From assembly GCA_964515335.1 (NCBI GenBank), contig CAZETS010000023.1:4832-68831 (forward strand): 64,000 nucleotides of DNA, read 5' to 3'. Below are positions 58,781-64,000 of the stretch, in pieces. Below the pieces are notes generated by a model. The model was not told the origin of the DNA and did not search any database. It worked only from the letters and a program-made list of their open reading frames with translations. The stretch is from TMED88 sp964515335. GTDB lineage: Bacteria > Myxococcota_A > UBA9160 > UBA4427. Position 1 is the stretch's first letter. Every line of letters begins with the position of its first letter. Both the position numbers and the translations under genes were made by a program.

Positions 58781-58824
58781 CGAAAGGTGCTCCGCGCGGG
58801 CTCCAGGCGGCTCGGGCCGGGCTC

Positions 58825-59616
58825 TCAGTCGATCCCGCCCAGATCGTCCAGGAACGCGCTCTCGACGATGTCTGCCTCGGCCTGCTCGTGGGTCAGCAGG
58901 TCGAGGGCCAGCGTCCGGAAGGTGTCTCGCGCCGTCGACCAGGCGTGGGCCGTCCCCGCGGCCTGCTCGGTCTCCTTGACGAGAGCGTCCATGCGGCGGT
59001 TGAACACGGCGTGCTGCTGCATCAGCCCGGTCGCCTGGCGGCTGAATCTCGGCGCGGCGGTCAGCGCCTCGGCCAGGTAGCCGCCGCGCTCCTCCAGCTC
59101 GAAGCGCACCGGAAGGTGGCGGCCCAGGTCGCCCAGCAGGGCGAGGGCGCTGGCCACGTCGGTCGCCGTGGTGCCGGCCTCGGAGGTCTGCTGGGCCGCC
59201 ATGTCGTTGAGCACGTGCAGCACGTTGAAGACAGTGCGGCGCAGGCTCGAGTGGTGGCTGCGGAGCTGGTGGATGTAGTCGACGGGGAAGTCCGCGGAGC
59301 AAGCCGTGCAGTTCACCGTATAGGGCAGCTGCTGGAGCCGCTCGGCCGCGATCGTCCCGCCGCACTGCAGGCAGCAGTCGTACTCGCGCGAGTCGATGCG
59401 TCGCAGCGCGCTCTCGATCAGGGCAATCTCGCGCGACAGCGACTCGAGGAAGTCCGACACGATCTCGATGCCGGTGGAGGCGGACGGAGCGCGGCTGCGG
59501 GCGTCGTCGGGCGACGAGCCGTGCCGCTCCAGGTCGTTCTCGATCTGGGTGAGACGACGCAGCAGCTCTGCGTGACGCGAAGACAGCTCGGATCGGGCGC
59601 TCGCGTAGTCGTTCAC
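58825..59616 (-). CDS. fusion of DksA/TraR-type zinc finger with a hemerythrin-like domain
   Basis: 263 residues. A helical N-terminus (RHAELLRRLTQIENDLERHG) leads to a four-Cys zinc finger C-x2-C-x18-C-x2-C ('CLQCGGTIAAERLQQLPYTV' then N-C-T-A-C, about residues 83-108) as in DksA/TraR. The C-terminal half has the spaced His/Glu of hemerythrin-like four-helix bundles: 'LRSHHSSLRRTVFNVLH', 'RFELEERGGYLAEAL', 'QQHAVFNRRMDALV' and 'LLTHEQAEADIVESAF'. A redox, oxygen or iron-sensing role is plausible. GTG at 59616 was chosen at the start of the DksA-like helix. Confidence 0.75.
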   Translation of the reverse strand: MNDYASARSELSSRHAELLRRLTQIENDLERHGSSPDDARSRAPSASTGIEIVSDFLESLSREIALIESALRRIDSREYDCCLQCGGTIAAERLQQLPYTVNCTACSADFPVDYIHQLRSHHSSLRRTVFNVLHVLNDMAAQQTSEAGTTATDVASALALLGDLGRHLPVRFELEERGGYLAEALTAAPRFSRQATGLMQQHAVFNRRMDALVKETEQAAGTAHAWSTARDTFRTLALDLLTHEQAEADIVESAFLDDLGGID

Positions 59617-59741
59617 CTTGGCCCCCGGTGTGTATCCCGAGAGTCTTACGAGGACCCGGTTCCGGCGCAATCGGAAGTTCCCGCGCAGGCCCGTGGGGCA
59701 AGTGAGGCGGCGCCCCGCGAGGAGCGCGCCCGTCGGGCCGC

Positions 59742-62198
59742 CTACATGAACGAGGGACGCTCGCCGATCACCTGCCGCTCGCGCAGCTTTCCCCGCGCCG
59801 TGGCGTCGAGTCCGAGATCGTCGGCGAGCACCTCGTCGTTGTGCTCGCCGAGCGTCGGAGGCGTGCGCCGGTGGAGCGCGCGGGGCCAGCCGGAGAAGCG
59901 CATCGGCCAGCCGGGATAGCGGGTCTCGCCGGTCCGGGGATGACGCATCGCCTGGAAGAAGCGCCGGTGCTCGAGCTGAGCGTGCGGATGAAGCGCGTGA
60001 GCGTTCACCAGGTGTTCGGCCGGAAGGCCGGCCTCCTGCATCCGCGTGACGATCGTGTCCGCGTCGTGCTGCGTCGTCCACGCCTCGATGCGCGCATCGA
60101 GCTCGTCGTGGTGCCGCCGCCGGCCGTCGGCTGTGACGAGATCGTCGCGGGCCGCGAGGTCGTCGGCTCCGATCAGCGTGCAGAGGGAGCGCCACGCGTC
60201 GTCGTCGGGGATCGCCACGGCGACGAGCGCCTCTTCGTCGGCGCTCGCATACACGCCCTGCGGCGCCGCGAAGGGACTGCGGTTCTCGTCGCGGGAGAGC
60301 AGCACCCCGTTCTGCGAGTGCTCGATGACCTGTTCGGCGGCGAGATTCATCGCGACCTCGACGAGCGGCACCTCGACGAGCTGCCCCTCTCCGGTGCGGC
60401 GCCGGTGCTCGAGCGCGGCGTAGAGCGCGAACACTGCGTGCATGCCGCCCACGGGATCGCAGAAGCCGCGGGGGACCAGCGGCAGGTCGGGGTAGCCCGT
60501 GATCCAAGCGAGACCGCTCACCTGCTCGACCGTCATCGCGAAGCCGGCGCGGTCGCGCCAGGGGCCGTCGAGCCCGAAGGCGGGCATGCGCACGAGGATC
60601 GCGCGCGGGTTGAGGGCGTGGACGTCCTCCCAGCCGAGGCCGAAGTTCTCGAGCACCCGGGCCGAGAAGTTCTCGATCACGACATCGGCGCCGGCAATCA
60701 GCCGTCGGACCAGCGCGACGCCTTCGTCGTCGTCGAGGCGAAGCGTGATGCCACGCTTCCCCGTGTTGGCGCCGTGGAAGACCGGTGACCACTCCCAGAG
60801 GTCGGGCTTGCGCGCGGCGCCCGCGAAGCGCATGCCGTCCGGACGCTGGATCGACTCGACCTTCACGACGTCGGCGCCCATGCTCGCGAGGTAGCTCGTC
60901 GCCATCGGGCCGGCCCAGAAGCAGGTGAGGTCGACGACGCGCAGACCTTCGAGCGGCAGCGCCGGCGCTGCGCCGGGCCCGTCGCGTTCCGCGGGCTCTG
61001 GTCGGCCCGCGGGCTCGGATGCGTGCCCGAAGCCGGGACGCGCGTCGCGAAGCTCGGCTTCGACCTCGGCGCGATCGGCGTTGCGCGCCGGTGCTTCGCC
61101 GAGCGGCCGCAGCGGGGCGGCGCTCAACCGGTAGGGCGGAATCGGATGCAGGGCGCCGTGTGGCCTGCGCTCGAACACGCCGCGGGCCTGCATCTGGTCC
61201 ATTTCGGGAAGCGTCGCGCCGTTGCCGACCGGCGCAGCGGGAATCCGCATCAGCCCTGCCAGCTCGATCACCTCGTCGGTGGTGTGCTCGCGCGTCCAGC
61301 CGTGGATCACGTCGCGCATGAAATCGAAGTGCTCCATGCGTGCGCGCCCGTCCAGGAAGCGCTCGTCCTCGCCGATGTCCTGGCGGCCGAGCAACGAGCA
61401 GAAGTCGGTCCACTGCTGGCCGGTGATCGTGCAGAGGCCGACCCAGCCGTCCTTCGTCGGCTCGATCGACGGGATCTCGATGGCCCGGGGCAGGGGGCCT
61501 TCGACCCACTGCGAATTGACGTCGTGGTAGACGGTTAGGCTCAGCACCATCGTCTCGAACATCGAGACGTCGACGTGCTGGCCCGCGCCCGATTGCCTGG
61601 CGGAGAGGGCGGCCGAAAGGGCGCCCACCGCCGCGAACGCGCCGGTCGCCCACTCGCCGAGCCGGCCGCCGGCGAAGACCGGCTTGCGTCCGGGCAGACC
61701 GCGGTAGTCGATCGATCCGACCGCCGCCTGCAGGGTGAGGTCGGTGGCGGGGCGCGTCGCGAACGGTCCCTCGAGTCCCCACGGCGAGATCGATACCAGC
61801 GTCAGCCCCGGCTGCGCGGCGTGGAGCGCCGGCCACTCGATCCCCCACGCGCCCAGAGCGCCGGGTCCGCCGCTCTCGACCACGATGTCCACGCTCTCGA
61901 TCAGGCCCTCGAGCAGTGCGCGGTCGGGCCCGCTCTGCGGGTCGATCTCGACGCCGGCCTTCGATCCGTTGAGGAAGCGGAAGAGGCCGCCGTCCTCGCC
62001 GTCGGGAATCGGCGTGCCGGAGGCGCTCCAGCAGCGCAGGGGATCGGGCCGGGCCGGATGCTCGAGCTTGATGACCCGCGCGCCGGCGTCGACGAGGAGC
62101 TTCGTGCAGTAGGGCCCGGCGATCCCGGTCGAGAGATCGAGCACGCGAACGCCGTCGAGGGGCCAGGGCGCGCCTTCGTGGCTGTCGTCGGCGGTCAC
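59742..62198 (-). CDS. double-domain CaiB/BaiF CoA transferase
   Basis: 818 residues with two family III CoA-transferase units in tandem. The first (~10-365) has 'GVRVLDLSTGIAGPYCTKLL' and a catalytic Asp in 'ATDLTLQAAVGSIDYRG'. A linker rich in Pro/Ala/Glu (~365-420) leads to the second (~425-790, 'GLRVVDLTCFWAGPMATSYL'). In the second the equivalent site reads 'AGFAMTVEQVSGL' with no Asp, so only the first half is expected to be catalytic. GTG start seven bases after the acyl-CoA ligase stop; same operon. Confidence 0.9.
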   Translation of the reverse strand: MTADDSHEGAPWPLDGVRVLDLSTGIAGPYCTKLLVDAGARVIKLEHPARPDPLRCWSASGTPIPDGEDGGLFRFLNGSKAGVEIDPQSGPDRALLEGLIESVDIVVESGGPGALGAWGIEWPALHAAQPGLTLVSISPWGLEGPFATRPATDLTLQAAVGSIDYRGLPGRKPVFAGGRLGEWATGAFAAVGALSAALSARQSGAGQHVDVSMFETMVLSLTVYHDVNSQWVEGPLPRAIEIPSIEPTKDGWVGLCTITGQQWTDFCSLLGRQDIGEDERFLDGRARMEHFDFMRDVIHGWTREHTTDEVIELAGLMRIPAAPVGNGATLPEMDQMQARGVFERRPHGALHPIPPYRLSAAPLRPLGEAPARNADRAEVEAELRDARPGFGHASEPAGRPEPAERDGPGAAPALPLEGLRVVDLTCFWAGPMATSYLASMGADVVKVESIQRPDGMRFAGAARKPDLWEWSPVFHGANTGKRGITLRLDDDEGVALVRRLIAGADVVIENFSARVLENFGLGWEDVHALNPRAILVRMPAFGLDGPWRDRAGFAMTVEQVSGLAWITGYPDLPLVPRGFCDPVGGMHAVFALYAALEHRRRTGEGQLVEVPLVEVAMNLAAEQVIEHSQNGVLLSRDENRSPFAAPQGVYASADEEALVAVAIPDDDAWRSLCTLIGADDLAARDDLVTADGRRRHHDELDARIEAWTTQHDADTIVTRMQEAGLPAEHLVNAHALHPHAQLEHRRFFQAMRHPRTGETRYPGWPMRFSGWPRALHRRTPPTLGEHNDEVLADDLGLDATARGKLRERQVIGERPSFM

Positions 62199-62205
62199 GC
62201 GCGGC

Positions 62206-63885
62206 TCATTCCTCGACCTGCCGGAGCGAGGCCTGTCCGCTGAGCACGTTCTTCAGCACCTTGCCCGCGGCGTTTCGCGGCAGGGGCTCGTCGCGGATTT
62301 CCCAGACGGTCGGCACCTTGTAGGGCGCGAGCCGCTCGCCAAGGAAGGCGCCGAGTGTCTCGGCGTCGACGTGCGGGTCTCCGGCCGCAACCACGATCGC
62401 CTTCACCTCCTGGCCGAGCTCTTCGTGATCGACGCCGACCACCGCGCACTCGCGCACGCCGGGATGTTCGTCGAGGCGGTTCTCGATCTCGACCGGATAG
62501 ATGTTCTCGCCCGAGCGCAGGATCATGTCGCGCGCCCGCGAGTCGATGAAGAGGTAGCCGTCCTCGTCGAGTCGGCCGATGTCGCCCGTGGCCAGCCAGC
62601 GGCCCGGCTTGATGGCTTCGGCCGTCGCCTCGGGATTGCGCCAGTACTCGAGCATCAGGTACGGGCTGCGGATGTGGATCTCGCCGTACTCGCCGGTGGC
62701 GACCGGCCGGTCGTTTTCGTCGCGGATCTCGATCCGGTGGCCGACCGCGGCGCGGCCGGTGGACGTGGGGCGCCCTTCGAGTTCGGCGCCGCCGATGATC
62801 GCCCCCATGCCGCCCGACTCCGACAGGCCGTACCCCATGCCGAGATTGCCCTTGACGTTCGGCAGGGCCTCGGTGACGCGGCGCTGCAGGTCGGGGCTGG
62901 TCGGGGCGCCCCCGAAGCCGACGCTGCGCAGGCTCGAGAGGTCGTGCTTGCCGAAGGCAGGGTCGCCGAGCACCTGATGGGGCGCGCTGCCGAGCGCGCT
63001 CCAGATGGTCACCTGCTCGCGCTCGATGATGCGCATTACGTCCTCGGCGTCGAAGCGCGGCGCGCGATAGACGGTCTTGATGCCCTGGGCGAGCATCATG
63101 ATCGCGCACGCGTAGAGGCCCGAGAGATGGAAGAGCGGCACCGTGACGAGCGCGCAGGGCGGCAGCGGCGGCGGGGCGTCGTCGGCCGTCGCCTGCCGGG
63201 AGGCCACCATCACCCGCACCAGGCCGTGCAGGGTCTGCGTCTTCACGAATCCGGCCAGCGCACGGTGACTGACGACCGCGCCCTTCGGGCGGCCCGTCGT
63301 TCCGCTGGTGTAGAGGATGACGGCCGGGTCGTCTTCGTCGATCGGCGCGTCGGGCAGCTCGGCGTCGGGTGCGAACTGCTCGAGCTCCGCGAACTGCGAC
63401 TCGATCTCGAGCTGCGGCACCGCGGTCGTCTCGCGGTCGATTCGCGCAAGCCGGCGTCGGTCGCCGATCACGAGCTTCGGCTCGGCGTGGTCGAGCCCGT
63501 AGCGGAGCTCGTCCGCTGTCCACAGGCCGTTGAAGGCGGCCACGGTGCCGCCCAGGCTCGTCACGGCCCAGAAGGACACGACCCACTCGGGGCAGTTCGC
63601 GGCCGCGATCGCGACGACGTCTCCGCGACCGATGTCGTACCGCTCGGAGAGGGCCCGGGCCACCGAGGCGACTAGCCGGACGTGCTCGAGGAAGGAGATC
63701 CTGCGGTCGTCCTTGACCATGTACTCCTTGTCGCCGTGGGCGGCCGACTCCATCAGGATCTCGCGGAGCGAGTGGGGCCGCGTGCGGAAGACGAGCATGC
63801 GCTCGCCGAGCACGTCCTCCTCGGCGAGCTCGAAGGGGCCGCCCGGGCCCGTCAGCTGATCGATGAATTCATCTTGCAGCGCCAC
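62206..63885 (-). CDS. acyl-CoA synthetase (AMP-binding ligase)
   Basis: 559 residues. Core motifs: 'VILYTSGTTGRPKGAVVSHR', 'LGMGYGLSESGGMGAIIGG', 'GYLFIDSRARDMILRSGENI' and the C-terminal 'PLPRNAAGKVLKNVL' with the adenylation Lys. It activates an unidentified acid as its CoA thioester; pairing with a CoA transferase on the same mRNA suggests a dedicated acyl-CoA pathway. GTG start with GGAGAGG upstream. Confidence 0.92.
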   Translation of the reverse strand: MALQDEFIDQLTGPGGPFELAEEDVLGERMLVFRTRPHSLREILMESAAHGDKEYMVKDDRRISFLEHVRLVASVARALSERYDIGRGDVVAIAAANCPEWVVSFWAVTSLGGTVAAFNGLWTADELRYGLDHAEPKLVIGDRRRLARIDRETTAVPQLEIESQFAELEQFAPDAELPDAPIDEDDPAVILYTSGTTGRPKGAVVSHRALAGFVKTQTLHGLVRVMVASRQATADDAPPPLPPCALVTVPLFHLSGLYACAIMMLAQGIKTVYRAPRFDAEDVMRIIEREQVTIWSALGSAPHQVLGDPAFGKHDLSSLRSVGFGGAPTSPDLQRRVTEALPNVKGNLGMGYGLSESGGMGAIIGGAELEGRPTSTGRAAVGHRIEIRDENDRPVATGEYGEIHIRSPYLMLEYWRNPEATAEAIKPGRWLATGDIGRLDEDGYLFIDSRARDMILRSGENIYPVEIENRLDEHPGVRECAVVGVDHEELGQEVKAIVVAAGDPHVDAETLGAFLGERLAPYKVPTVWEIRDEPLPRNAAGKVLKNVLSGQASLRQVEE

Positions 63886-63914
63886 GGTGACAATCCTCTC
63901 CGTCAGGGGGCGAC

Positions 63915-63920
63915 AGCTTA
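63915..63920 (-). promoter_or_regulatory. candidate -10 element of the acyl-CoA ligase/CoA transferase operon
   Basis: Minus-strand TAAGCT about 29 bases before the GTG at 63885, leaving a short leader that holds the GGAGAGG site. Confidence 0.45.
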
Positions 63921-64000
63921 CATCCGTGGGGCGGGGCTTTCATCGCTTCAGAGGTGGCTCGAAGATTGGGCCCAAGACCACTCGAAGTTGTCGATTCGCG

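Overview
High-GC, gene-dense chromosomal DNA from a Gram-negative bacterium. Outer-membrane proteins (a TolC-type channel, a DUF481 protein, an autotransporter), a PEP-CTERM protein, many fatty-acyl-CoA enzymes (two CaiB/BaiF CoA-transferase genes, two acyl-CoA ligases, a crotonase, a thiolase-like protein), an F420-type luciferase-like oxidoreductase and 'DxDNDxDG...DPxC' repeats together suggest an uncultivated lineage of deltaproteobacterial grade (Myxococcota, Binatota or relatives). This placement is inference; the window has no rRNA. I see no tRNA, CRISPR array, insertion sequence, prophage or plasmid gene.

Layout. 1-10 kb: the end of an AraC regulator, an LLM oxidoreductase, a PEP-CTERM protein, a large TPR protein fused to an alkaline-phosphatase-superfamily domain, a patatin-like lipase, a MscS-type channel and ApaG. 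10-20 kb: a DUF481/SGNH pair, a thiolase-like protein, a DUF4136 lipoprotein, a divergent ProA-like dehydrogenase, and a minus-strand operon of a coiled-coil protein, an APH-kinase fusion and a CxxCH protein. 20-34 kb: UspA, a metallophosphoesterase, a hydroxyacid dehydrogenase/PhyH pair, a fused E1 dehydrogenase, a secreted sugar dehydrogenase with an unusual C-terminal tail, a saccharopine-dehydrogenase-like protein, an esterase, a nitronate monooxygenase and a TolC-type protein. 34-46 kb: a phosphonate region. 46-64 kb: DevA/DevB-like exporter parts without a permease, an amidohydrolase, an acyl-CoA gene set, a small outer-membrane protein, an autotransporter operon, a zinc-finger/hemerythrin-like fusion, and a fused CoA-transferase with an acyl-CoA ligase.

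The most coherent system is the phosphonate cluster at 36395-44107. It encodes PEP mutase fused to a nucleotidyltransferase-like domain, phosphonopyruvate decarboxylase, a stand-alone cytidylyltransferase, a 2-aminoethylphosphonate transaminase, a CdsA-like membrane protein and a CDP-alcohol phosphatidyltransferase. A glycosyltransferase lies just upstream and a second CDP-alcohol phosphatidyltransferase is nearby on the other strand. The early enzymes would make 2-aminoethylphosphonate. A cytidylyltransferase plus CDP-alcohol transferase suggests that CMP-activated aminoethylphosphonate is placed on a lipid or glycolipid head group.

A second window-wide signal is a recurring TAnnCT hexamer, often followed by CG, upstream of genes. 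In seven cases it sits only 6-8 bases before the start codon with no room for a ribosome binding site, which suggests frequent leaderless transcription.
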